Below, in pieces: positions 31,037 through 41,305 of a stretch of DNA of 64,000 nt (positions are counted from its first letter, which is position 1; the number at the start of each line of letters is the position of its first letter). The stretch comes from Hyperoplus lanceolatus. Lineage: Eukaryota > Chordata > Actinopteri > Uranoscopiformes > Ammodytidae. The stretch covers positions 17,751,001-17,815,000 of the forward strand of contig CM049395.1 of the NCBI GenBank assembly GCA_026929865.2, written 5' to 3'. A model generated the notes under the pieces. It saw only the letters and a list, made by a program, of their open reading frames with translations. It did no database searches and was not told where the DNA came from. Position numbers and translations under genes: made by a program.

Positions 31037-34000
31037 ATGTTGCCCGGAGTTGGCGTGTTTGGCACAGGGAGCACAGCCCGGGTGCTGGTCCCGTTGTTAA
31101 AGGCTGAGGGCTTTGAGGTTCATGCACTCTGGGGGCGAAGTGAAGAAGAGGCGCGTTGCTTGGCGAAGGAGTTGGGCATCCCATTTCACACCAGCCGATC
31201 TGATGACGTGCTGCTGCACCAAGATGTCGACCTTGTTTGCATCTATATTCCACCTTCAATGACAAGGCAGATCGCTGTCAAAGCACTGGGTAAGAGGTCA
31301 TAAACACACAAACAATTTTACTGAAATTATGCTTGAAACATACAATTATTGGTGGGTTTAAAAAAAAATCTTGTTTCTTTTACACAACACCAGTGTTTCC
31401 CACTAATGTATCATTCCGTGGCGGGCCGCCACACTTTCATTTTGCCCCGCCACACTTTAATTTTTTTTTTTTTTTGATATATGTATATTTTACTATTTAA
31501 AAAAATATACATGTATACATTTCATTTGCAATGCGCGAGTTTCACTTGGAAACAATAGCATTTCCGCATAAAAATCTTTAACGTGTGATTCGCGCTGTGA
31601 TCTCAAGAAACAATATTTCCTTCAATCATGGACGTATTATCAAAGCGCCGCTTGAGGGATCGAGGCTTCAATCTCCCCGAGTCAATCAGCCCCTCCCCCT
31701 GCGGTGTCAACACGCGCTGTGACTGTATTGCCTTTGAACACTCTTAATTTTTTCAAAGTAAACGCTTCGGACCCCGCGGGACACTCAGTTAAGAACATCG
31801 AGGGGGCGCCGAGAGGCAGGGGCTGGGACAGACGGTAGCTCGCCTCGCGGCGGACCGTCAGCTCGATCCCGAGATCCAACTACGAGCTTTTTAACTGCAG
31901 CAACTTTAAGATACGCTATTGGAGCTGGAATTACCGCGGCTGCTGGCACCAGACTTGCCCTCCAATGGATCCTCGTTAAAGGATTTAAAGTGTACTCATT
32001 CCAATTACAGGTCCTCGAAAGAGTCCTGTATTGTTATTTTTCGTCACTACCTCCCCGAGTCGGGAGTGGGTAATATGCGCGCCTGCTTCTTTTCCAGCAG
32101 AGCACCCTCTGCTGGAAAGAATATTGTGAGCTATCCTTCGTGATTGTAGTCACAGTTATTTGAGTACTAGTAATTCAACAATCTAATAAAACAAAAGGGC
32201 GCTTGTGTTCACTCTTTTGAACCACAGGTAACCACCACCTTTGCTTAATTTTTTTGATGGCTCAAATGTGTATCATAGAAAATTATTTATTCATTAACCA
32301 TTGATAAGTGTGTTAAACTCCATCTTAATCACCATTTATATAGGAATAGTGTTTCTCAAAGTACACCAGATTGATGCATTTAACATTTAAAAAGGTACAA
32401 AATTTTCTTCCGGGGGAGCATACCCCCGGACCCCCCTAGGGGGGTCGGGTCCCCCCCCCCCCCCCCCACACACTTTCAAAAAATTCTGTGGGAAACACTG
32501 AACACTGTATTGAATTTTGATATCACATGAATGATGCCACTACATTATCTCAGATTTTCCTCTAAACACCAGATTCAGAGCTGAGCTCACATTCAAGTTT
32601 CCACTTAAACCATAAGTGTCTGTTATACGGTACAAGTTGAGCTAAACCAGCTGGGCGTGGCAGGTCAGCTCTGGGAAAGATTTGAATATTTTTTTGACTG
32701 TAGTGACTGTCCTCATCAATAGATGCATTGACTGAAAATGGCTGCATTTTCTGTATCATGTTTCTTAAGGTTTATCCAGAGATGTGATTATTGGTGATCA
32801 TAGCCATGATCACCACAAAGTCATTTGAAGGGAGAAAACCCCAAAACAGAACTTAACAGATAAAAATAGTAATTTCCCCACAAGACACATGTTTTAGTAA
32901 CACATCGTAGCAAACACTGAACAAATCATCGTATCAGAGGAGAGTAGATCTTTAAAGTTAACTTACTGTATCTGATGGAATTCCAGAGTGTTGACCTCAG
33001 CTTCCTGTTATAGTTGAAACTTCCTGAGTGTGTCCCCACCAAAGGCCTTATCCACAGCACCACCTCCAAGGGGCATGAAGGCCACTGATCTCCATGTATA
33101 AAAACCATGCACGCCCTCTGTGCTATCACATGTGGAGACATGAGAACCATTACTTTTTGTTTATTCAAACCGATTCCCAGGAACAGTACAGTAATGCCAT
33201 GTAAGGCCATCAACTCCCCAGTGTCCACCCTACTGCTTCTTATCATATTTAATATACTGTACACTCTGCTAAAAGAGATGCAGCCCTATAAATCCAATTT
33301 TTTTTTTGTTCAAACTGTTTTAGAAAAGCCTTGAATCAGCTTTATGTTCACTTTTAGGCTGCAACTTTTTTATTATGTTGTTGAATTGTATCACGTTATT
33401 CTGAGTTGTCTACTTCTAATTCTAAAACGTAACCTTTATGAATATCAATAGAGTATATTTACAACATAAATTTGTATGTAAAACTTTATTTCTAATGGGG
33501 GAGATTTAAAAAAAACTTGTAATTATATTAATTTTTACTTGTCTAGCACCTTTCACACAAGAAATAGAGCTATTTGAGTGCTTTACAATATAGAAATTAC
33601 ATGCAGTAATGAATGTTTCATGTTAAAATTGGAATTGAATTAACATGAAAACGAAAATCAAATGAAAAAAATAAAACACTTGACAAAAACGTAAGATGAA
33701 ATGAGGTAAAAAAAAATCAAGTAAAAGGAGGTTAAGAGAAAGTCAGAATCCCTCAAAAGTCTCCACACTTTTCTTTTTAGATTTATTTTAGATTCAATTT
33801 GAGACTTAATAAATACAACTCAGAAAGTTCTTCTCAAACCTTACAATGTCTGAGTTTGTATACTTAAAATTCAATACAAATATTGTTGTTTCCCCTTGGC
33901 TACACAATCTACAATCGGTGTCTCGGCCTCTGAAGCTGTAAGCAAAACAGAGCCATTTTTGAGACGGACACAGATTCACCACCAAGACTGTGTCTTTTGA

Positions 34001-34997
34001 AGATTTAAATTTTGGGTTTGCCTTTATCTCTGAGATCATTGAATTCAGTTGTATCTGATTTATAAAAAAAACCCTTTCTTTCCCTCTCTCTGCAGGTATT
34101 GGTAAAAATGTGTTGTGTGAGAAAGCTGCAACAGCTGTGGACTCATTTAAGATGGTGACTGCAGCCAGATACTACCCCCAGCTGCTCAGCATCATGGGTA
34201 ACACCCTGCGCTTCCTGCCAGCCTTTGTTGCAATGCGCCAAATGCTGGTGGAGAGATACGTTGGTGAAATGCAGGTGTGCGATGTCCGAGTCTACGGCCC
34301 GAGCCTGCTGGATCAGTCGTATGGCTGGACGTGTGAGGAACTGATGGGAGGGGGCGGCCTGCACACCGTCGGCTCTGCCATCATTGACCTTTTAAGTTTC
34401 CTAACGGGTGCTCGAGCCAATCGTGTTCATGGCTTACTGCGGACATTTGTGCAACAGAACGGTTTGATACGAGGAATCCGCCGCGTCACCAGCGATGACT
34501 TTTGTTTCTTCCAGATGTTAATGGGTGGAGCTGGGTCCACCTCTGGGGGCGTGTGTTGCACTGTGACCTTGAACTTTAACATGCCGGGGTCATTCGTGCA
34601 CGAAGTCATGGTAGTTGGATCCACTGGGAGGCTGGTTGCAAGGGGGACAGAACTGTATGGTCAACGCAATGGGAGTAAAGGTGAGGAGTTATTGCTAGGT
34701 GACAGTGGGTGGGCTGGGCCAGAGGTGAAAGAGATGCTGCTGCCTCACCTGCAGGGGCTGAGCTCCATGGTCAAGTCGCTGAGGCAGTCGTTCCAGGCTC
34801 ACGCCGAGCGCAGATCATGGGCGCGAGAGCCGGTCGCCATGGCGCCAACGTTTGAGGATGGTCTGTACGTGCAGACAGTGGTGGAGGCCGTGAAGCGGTC
34901 CAGCTGCAGCGGAGAATGGGAGTGTGTGGAGATCATGAGTCAGGAGCCAGATCCCAATCACAACCTGTGTGAGGCTCTGCAGAGAAACAAGAACTAG
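31037..34997 (+). CDS. gfod2: Glucose-fructose oxidoreductase domain-containing protein 2
   Basis: There are two coding exons, 31037-31289 and 34096-34997, joined G|GT across a GT/AG intron of 2,806 bp. They give 384 codons plus stop, essentially the length of vertebrate GFOD2. Residues 1-84 start the Rossmann nucleotide-binding domain ([20 protein letters not shown], then [15 protein letters not shown]). Exon 2 opens with [12 protein letters not shown], the GFO/IDH/MocA EK motif, followed by [39 protein letters not shown] and [14 protein letters not shown]. The C-terminus ends [13 protein letters not shown]2 rather than GFOD1 is indicated by [25 protein letters not shown] and the NLCEALQRN ending. 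The family has a GFO/IDH/MocA oxidoreductase fold; mammalian GFOD2 has been linked to extracellular matrix assembly, and the enzyme reaction is not settled. The start is conserved with the family. The intron holds a hAT-like element with an 18S rRNA piece. Confidence 0.96.
31391..32500. mobile_element. hAT-like element in gfod2 intron carrying rRNA
   Basis: The left end CAGTGTTTCCCAC is matched at the right by GTGGGAAACACTG, a typical hAT terminus. The direct repeat seen at the borders is AACAC (31386-31390 and 32501-32505); a full 8-bp duplication is not evident. Subterminal parts include CCGCCACACTTT copies on the left and a CCCCCGGACCCCCCTAGGGG tract plus a C-run on the right. The middle contains a long 18S rRNA fragment (31733-32092). 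No transposase frame is present. Confidence 0.72.
31733..32092 (-). pseudogene. 18S rRNA fragment inside a transposon
   Basis: On the minus strand this reads as 18S small-subunit rRNA. It runs from the GCGCGC..TACCCACTCCCGACTCGGGG region through GTGCCAGCAGCCGCGGTAAT (the 530-loop segment), GTTGCTGCAGTTAAAAAGC and GAGCTGACGGTCCGCCGCG to TTTGAAAAAATTAAGAGTG. This is only about 360 nt of a gene of about 1.8 kb, with scattered changes (for example ATATGCGCGC for the usual ATTTGCGCGC). It cannot be a functional rRNA gene. Its position between hAT-like termini suggests capture by the element. A strongly folded 12-bp hairpin (32091-32118) borders it. Confidence 0.93.
32501..34095. other. Rest of the gfod2 intron, no gene
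   Basis: Open frames here (such as 32926-33264 on the minus strand) lack resemblance to proteins. The tract at about 33535-33600 (TCTAGCACCTTTCACACAAG, then GAGTGCTTTACA) resembles an old interspersed repeat end. A pyrimidine-rich tract precedes the exon 2 acceptor at 34095. Confidence 0.55.
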
Positions 34998-35873
34998 AGA
35001 TATTTATTCACCCGGTGCAACTCTACTACACGTCTGACTAAACTGGGCTCTGAATGTTTGTCCTTTAATTCACTTCATGACAACTTTATGCATTTTCACA
35101 TTTTGAGCAGACTATTATGGCTAAGAAAACATAACTGAGTTGCAACCGACAGTTGTGATTTACATGTACACTAAATGTTTAACCACAGCTCCATTATTCT
35201 GATCCAACAGTTAATATTACAGTAGGATTATGGACAAAATTTGACAACACATCTCCTGCTCAATAATGTTTATACATGTCAATTATGCACCACACCTCTG
35301 TCAAATATTGGCCAAGAGCAAAAGAAATGTGGAGTAAAAAAAAAAACTTTCCAGTGGACGTCTGACCATTCCTTTGCTCTTAATCCTTACCTTACCACGT
35401 AGCTTACTTGGTTATAGAAAAAAAAGCAGGTTGTTGTGTTTGACTGACAATTATAGATAGATAGCGTAAGCATTTACCTTGTCCTTGTGATTGGACAAGA
35501 GGACAGTGGTATAGGACATAATTCAACAACCACAAGGTTTTTTTACTTTGTCAGTTATTAAATTATCACTTGCTTGACAATTGAGTCCCAAACAAGTCTA
35601 GAATTTAATAATTTGTCTCCAATTAAAAACCAACTGTGTGTGAGGGGAAAAAAGTAGCCCTGATCATGATGAATTTTAGTGTACACACAACAGCACCTCA
35701 TTTTGAAAGGAAGTGTTTACCTCGGACGTGAATGTGAAGATCAAAGCATGCGGATGATTTGACTAACAAAATACTTTCCATGTCTGTAGTTTGGCGACTA
35801 GCAGCATTTAATTGATGCTCCACTGGAGCTCAACCTCTGAATCTCAGAATAATGGAGCCGTGCAGAGTTTAGG

Positions 35874-35894
35874 TTTATTTATTTATTTATTTAA
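35874..35894 (+). promoter_or_regulatory. gfod2: AU-rich element candidate (overlapping ATTTA)
   Basis: TTTA is repeated five times in a row here, giving four overlapping ATTTA pentamers in the presumed gfod2 3'UTR. Clustered AUUUA motifs are known mRNA-destabilising sites. It may also be only a simple repeat. Confidence 0.35.
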
Positions 35895-37485
35895 CTTGTT
35901 TTTGAGTGTGTAATAGGAAACAAACATTAAGAAAGAGGTAAGATTTTAAGGAGGGCTTGTAGGTTTTTATGTTATGACATGCGGTAGCGTGAATAAGAAA
36001 CCAGGGATTGAGTAAAATAAGCTATGTCGAAAACACAATAATAAGTCTTAATTTGTAGTTATGCCCCTCATAATGCCGAATTCTTAAAGTGATACTTTAA
36101 TCTTTCTTTTGAGCACCACCCACACTTTGCAGGCGGAAAAGTACGAGACGTTGTTTCCTTCATCACAGACTGAGCAGCTTTAGCTATGGATTTCAGTTTC
36201 ACATGATTTCATAGCAGCAAAAACTTCTTGTGTACCATCATCCATATGCTCAGTGTCATTTCATCAAAATGAACTACTTCCAGATAAATACTATAAAAAC
36301 TACCCCAAGAAGCGCAAGGGGGGTCTTTATGTTGGGGCGATGTTGACTTGGGAGAAACAGAACATACAGATGGACAGAAATGAAGAAAGGAGGATTTATG
36401 AGGATTTATTGTTCCTGTTTTCCACTGTGAAAACTTTTCACCAATATTAATGAAATTAACCACTGGAAGTGACTGTGAAGAAGGAAACAACTAACTTATA
36501 ACAGCCGCTTGTTGAGTTTACAACGGTGGGGCTCAATTGATTTAATGTGGAGTATCAAATTACATTTTACATTAGCAGAAAACAGGCTTGTCCTAGAAAA
36601 TTACATATTATTAGATTAGTGTTTGGACTATTAAAGTTTTAGAGAAAAGCGTGAGGCTATTTGACAACTAAACAAGTTAACAAATGTGGGTGTTAGCCAT
36701 CAAAGTAATTTTTAATTATTATTTTTTTTTTACAACGTGAGGGCCACCATAAATCCTGAAACCTTACTTATCTTTTTTTGGAAGTTGAACCACTGGATTT
36801 GACGTGCGTGTGAGTATAAATGTGTCCTTCTCTGACATGCTCAGACCAAGAGAAGGAAGTTTAAACACAGTTTACGTTGTTGTAGTCTCTCACTGCATCT
36901 GATCTCAGTACTGCTGAATATCCTAAAAATTATCGGGCCTCAGCGCTCTTAATACAGAGACAGGAGGTGTACTGATCTGATTGGACTGGTCTGGTAAGGA
37001 TAAAATCCACTTTGCACGCTCGCTTACCTCACACTATACCTGTAGTGCTTTACTAAAACAAGACATCAGGTTTTACATTAAGTGTATTTATAGAACATCA
37101 CATTTGCCTGCAGGATGTTCCACAACCCATTGCCTTTTAAATAACATTCCAACTAGTTTTCACCTTGATGACAGATGTTTTTGTTTGTTTTGCACTGATA
37201 ACTGATTAAAATGCCACATATTTAATATGCAGCGTGGTGCTTGAACCAGCCGGCTTACTGCAACAATTAATTTTACATTTGCCTGTATACGGAAGACTGT
37301 TTGTATTTAACTGTGATCTGACTTTGTATGTCTTGGTGCGGAGAAAGTTTCCCGTTGTTCAGTGTTTGTGTTTTCGGCCTGTGAATTTTCTGTTTAAAAG
37401 CTGTAATATTTATCATGTTTAGATTTGGTGTTGTTTTAATTGGTAATTTGGCTTTTTGTTCATCTGCTTCATATATTTCCTTTTT

Positions 37486-37491
37486 AATAAA
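37486..37491 (+). terminator. gfod2: Candidate polyadenylation signal of gfod2
   Basis: AATAAA is followed about 20-30 nt later by a T-rich tract (GTATTTTTTTCTTAG). It is the last good signal before the repeat-rich region. Confidence 0.45.
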
Positions 37492-37510
37492 TACAGTTTT
37501 AACATAAAGT

Positions 37511-38255
37511 ATTTTTTTCTTAGCCTTCAGTTAATTTAAGTTTACTGTAACTAAACCAACAAGGGTACAAAAATCTTATGTTCAGAAATATTATAAAACT
37601 ATATAAAATATTTCCCAGGACTGTGGGCTTGGCTCCCAGGCGCATGTATCAAATGGTCTATGGTAACAGTCACTCAGTCATGGAATTTTTATGGAATGTT
37701 TCAACAGAGAACTGCTGTGATTGGTTCAGGTTCATAATGTGTCATATGTGAAGACCATAGACCCGCCCTCTAAAAGAATTTCTATTACTGTCATCAAACT
37801 GAAATGACAATATTTTTACTATGGATTGAGAAATATGCCTAACTCTTTTCAGATCCATACTAGCATTCAGATTACTCCCCAAATAACATTGTTAAAAGTA
37901 TCTACTGCATTTGAGTTGCAAGGGCCTTTAAGTCTCTTAGTAGAGAATTTAAATTCAATCATAAAAGCAGCAGCATCTGTGCAGGTAAAATGATATCTAT
38001 GCGGAGTTCGGCCCCGCTGCCCTTGATAAAATTAAATTTTGAAAGCATCATATTCTGTTTAGGAAAGACATGTTAAAATTGATCTTTTGTGTAAGTGTAA
38101 ACCATTGTGGTCTTGTAAAAAGGGCAAAAAAGTATTTAATTTAGTTAAAAATATTTTTTTTATTCCCACTACAGTAATATGGGCTCATCTATTCATATGT
38201 CTATTCATCATCTATGTACACATAGGTAATTGCATTAACATTTTACTTTTTTTAA
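37511..38255. other. Intergenic, possible repeat relic at 37620-37790
   Basis: The complex stretch at 37620-37790 (CTTGGCTCCCAGGCGC, then GACCATAGACCCGCCCTC) looks repeat-derived but has no clear ends. The rest is AT-rich. No gene is seen. Confidence 0.4.
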
Positions 38256-38391
38256 TTTTTTTTTAACCTTTATTTATACAGGTATATCCCATTGAGACTG
38301 AAGACTCTTTTAAGGGAGACCTGTTTTCCTTTCCCACGTTACCATTCACACACACATTCATACACCGATAACTAACTATCGACATTCACAC
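38256..38391 (-). mobile_element. 5'-truncated tRNA-derived SINE, minus strand
   Basis: Read on the minus strand it ends in GGTCTCCCTTAAAAGAGTC, CTCAATGGGATATACCTG and AATAAAGGTTAAAA. It is the same 3' body as the split SINE at 7784-9592. The tRNA-derived head is missing. Confidence 0.78.
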
Positions 38392-38858
38392 AAAATCAAT
38401 ACATCACTAACATTTAAGTCCTTCATGGTCCTTCCTATTTGAACATTAATAATGTATAGTAAAGGAGTCTCCATGAGGAAAATGCTAACAACGTTTTAGT
38501 CTTCAGATTTATCCTGAGCCTCTGGGATATTTTCCTGGCAAATACAAATAACAAATACTATTTAGTTTATCAATTGTTGATGCATTAAGCAATTTAAATC
38601 TAATTTGATCCCCATGCACTTTATTCGTTTCTAGGAAGAAGTAATCAGGCAGATACATTAAGTAAAAAATAAAACCAAAACTTGATAACAAAGCAGTAGG
38701 TGACATACCTGTGTGAGAAAATGCCTGATTTTTCATTCATTAAGAATTTGCTTGGTTATATGCATCACTCAAGAGCGGAAATAAGTTGACCGCCTTTGAA
38801 ATAAGCGGGCCTTAAATAAAAGTGTAATAGCGTTATTGTTATCTATATGTGGTTCACA

Positions 38859-39060
38859 CAGGGGCGGATCTACCGGGGTGGCATGGGGTGGCAACTGCCA
38901 CCCTAAAAAAGCCTTGCCACCCCAGCTGCCACCCCAGTTGGCAGCGCCAAATTAAACATTTATTTGTGGCTGTTAAGAGACATTTACGAGCGCGAGTTTC
39001 AAATGTCCGACTGCAAGTGAATGTAGCCAGGTAATATTGCCCCACCCCGATCCCCCGCGA
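38859..39060. mobile_element. hAT-like terminus with GGGTGGCA repeats
   Basis: The sequence starts CAGGGGCGGATCTACC and continues with repeated GGGGTGGCA and TGCCACCCC words, a form common at hAT-like ends in fish. A related inverted terminus (ATCCGCCACAG next to GTTGCCACCCC) lies near 56671-56710. Whether both belong to one element spanning the foldback region is uncertain. Confidence 0.5.
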
Positions 39061-39311
39061 CCCACTCCCGAGACTCCTAACCGCTCCCAACGGCACTGAT
39101 TTTGAATACAAGGAAGGCGTGCGAGAGACGGATCCAAACCTCTCTAGACTAACGAAGCAAGCAGCACAAAAGAGACTACACTCTCCAGGTAGCCTATTAC
39201 TGATCAACTGTCTATCTATGAAAAAATTACAATAATGAGAAAAGAGCAGGGCTAATGGAGTTGTAGTTTTCCTATAAAGTTAATATGCTGTTGTGTACGA
39301 CGCTGAAGTTG

Positions 39312-40548
39312 AGAGGCACCTATTTGCAGACCCATGGGGGAAACCATTGAAAGTGGAGCTCCACCGGAAGCCACGCCCCGAACTTATTTCATTGGTCAGA
39401 ATTGTAACCTACTCTGAATTTGTTGTCTTCTTTTTGTTTTACTGCCAGAGTTCACCTGGCGGTGAATAATAATACACAGTTTCCACCGGTTATGATGCTA
39501 GTAAACAGTAAAATACGTCAGTTTGTTAAGGGTCCCAAGTGGTCAGGACGGTGGTAAAAAGTAGATGTTGAGGTAGAAGATGAATGAAGCAACGAAGCTT
39601 TGGGTACATCTTCCGAAATCCGTCTCTTTAATTCACAATTATCACAAGTAGGTCAATCACATACAAATATCAACTCTCATAAATAAAACACAAAAAGTTG
39701 AACTTTTATCTTAGAAGTCCTGGAAACAAATGCTTGTCTTTTCCTCTTAAACTGTGCTAACTGTGTTCGGATTAATAAACCTATTGTATTGTAGCCTATC
39801 TCATTCTGTGGCTGCACGCGATCGTTACTGTTCACTTGCGTGATCAAAAAGTCACAGACGAGCCTCGTTAAATAGCCTAATATGAACATAGGCTATTTAT
39901 GTCTGGTTGAAATGTAATTCTGCGGCTGCACACGATTGTTACGTTCATTTGCGTGATCACAAAGTCACAGACGAGCATCGATCGTGCAATAGCCTAATAT
40001 GAATATAGAAATGATATAATAGCCTAATTAAAACTGTGATCACTAGAGGACAAGGGATCTGGTAATAAATCAATCAGGATCTAGAATGGAAACTGTCACC
40101 TTATATGTCAGACGTTAATGCCTTTCACCCCGCTTTTTAAAATGAGCTGTTTATTTTAATGTGGTGGCACTTTTTGTGTTTCATTTATAAAAGTTTATAT
40201 TTGTATGTGATTGACCTAGTGTGATAATTGTGAATTAAAGAGACGGATTTTAGAAGATTTACACAAAGCTTCGTTGCTTCATTCATCTTCTACCTTAACA
40301 TTTTACCACCGTCCTGGCCACGTGGGACCCTTAACAAACTGACGTATTTTACTGTGTACTAGCACCATAACCGGTGGAAACTGTGTATTATTATTCACCG
40401 CTGGGTGAACTCCGGCAGTAAAACAAAAAGAAGACAACAAATTCAGAGTAGGTTACAATTCTGACCAATGAAATGAGTTCGGGGCGTGGCTTCCGGTGGA
40501 GCTCCACTTTCAATGGTTTCCCCCATGGGTCTGCAAATAGGTACTCTT
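39312..40548. mobile_element. Long-TIR element inside the left arm, TSD GCTGAAGTTG
   Basis: The exact 10-bp repeat GCTGAAGTTG flanks it (39302-39311 and 40549-40558) and is part of the foldback terminus. The ends AGAGGCACCTATTTGCAG and the complement of AGAGTACCTATTTGCAG begin inverted repeats of about 340 bp. The centre holds a tandem duplication of about 95 bp (near 39800-39897 and 39916-40009, sharing AGTCACAGACGAGC). Long TIRs with a 9-10 bp duplication suggest a Mutator-like MITE; no transposase is present. Confidence 0.8.
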
Positions 40549-40613
40549 GCTGAAGTTGGCAGCTGATTCTTAGCAGCCGATTCGGCAGTTAAGGAAAAGT
40601 TAAGGGATTCTTA

Positions 40614-41122
40614 AGGCCTGTCTACACCAAAGATTCGCGACGAGACGGCTTGAGACTTGCGACGCCTTGCAACGCCTTGCAACGAGCCCGTCTGCAACAT
40701 TCTAAAACCTGTCAGTTTACACCGCTGCGACGAGACGAGACAATGTAGCGTTTTCCATGGCAACAACCATCCTCACTTCCTTTTCAGTTCAGTGATCGTG
40801 TGTTTACTTTTTTACTTGTTTACTTTGCGTAGTAGCGTTAAACAATGGATGAAGACACAGAATATATAATGATGGCAGCAGTGTGGTGTGTTATGGAGAG
40901 ACGGAGAAAAAAGAGGCTTACAAAGAGGCTTACTAAAAGGGTTTGGAGCCGTCCTTGGGTGCTCCAACGTGCTACACAGGGGGCGTACATGAATTTGTGC
41001 AAGGAGCTGGAGACAGGAGACCTCCCCTCATTTGTAAATTTTTCCCGAGTGCTGCCAGAACAGTTCCGGCGTTTAGAGGAGTTGGTGACTCCTCTGATAG
41101 TAAAACAAAACACTAATTACAG
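40614..41122 (+). mobile_element. PIF/Harbinger fragment in the left foldback arm
   Basis: It starts right after TTA (40611-40613) with AGGCCTGTCTACACCAAAG, a Harbinger-type end, followed by repeated GCGACGAGAC words. It contains the first third of a Harbinger transposase gene and stops abruptly at the point where foldback terminal sequence (AGGAGCGG) resumes. The right foldback arm has the uninterrupted sequence, so this is an insertion with its 3' part deleted, apparently at a short AGGAGC match. Confidence 0.78.
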
Positions 41123-41165
41123 AGGAGCGGTTAAGCGACTGATTCTCCATTGTTTAACCTCCTAA
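40845..41165 (+). pseudogene. Harbinger transposase N-terminal fragment
   Basis: The 106-codon open frame begins MDEDTEY. Residues about 30-94 resemble the N-terminal part of PIF/Harbinger transposases (HARBI1 family): RPWVLQRATQGAYMNLCKEL, then FVNFSRVLPEQFRRLEELV and KQNTNYR. The DDE catalytic domain is absent. From about residue 95 the frame continues into foldback terminal sequence until a stop, so the C-terminus is a chance fusion. A family transposase is normally about 350-400 residues. It is open from its ATG but cannot be a functional nuclease. Confidence 0.78.
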
Positions 41166-41305
41166 ATCGCTGCGGTAAAGCCACATTAATTAGTCTAGAT
41201 TATCTAAGAGAGTCTAACCATTCTTTTAAAACTGTTTAAAATTGATGTAACCTTTATTAAGTTTGTTTAAAAGAAAGAGAGGGGAGATCAAACTGCTTTT
41301 TTTGC

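Larger units (their letters stand above)
34998..37510 (+). other. gfod2: Likely gfod2 3'UTR
   Basis: No other exon or gene follows the gfod2 stop until repeats begin after about 37.6 kb, and the first well-placed AATAAA with a T-rich downstream tract is at 37486. The interval is AT-rich with short meaningless open frames. A 2.5 kb 3'UTR is an inference; an earlier cleavage site is possible. Confidence 0.45.

Noticed and set aside
31733-32092. A functional rRNA gene
   Set aside because: Only about a fifth of 18S is present, it lies inside transposon ends in an intron, and no neighbouring rDNA is found.
34143-34364. Minus-strand open frame opposite gfod2 exon 2
   Set aside because: It is the antisense shadow of a well-supported coding exon.
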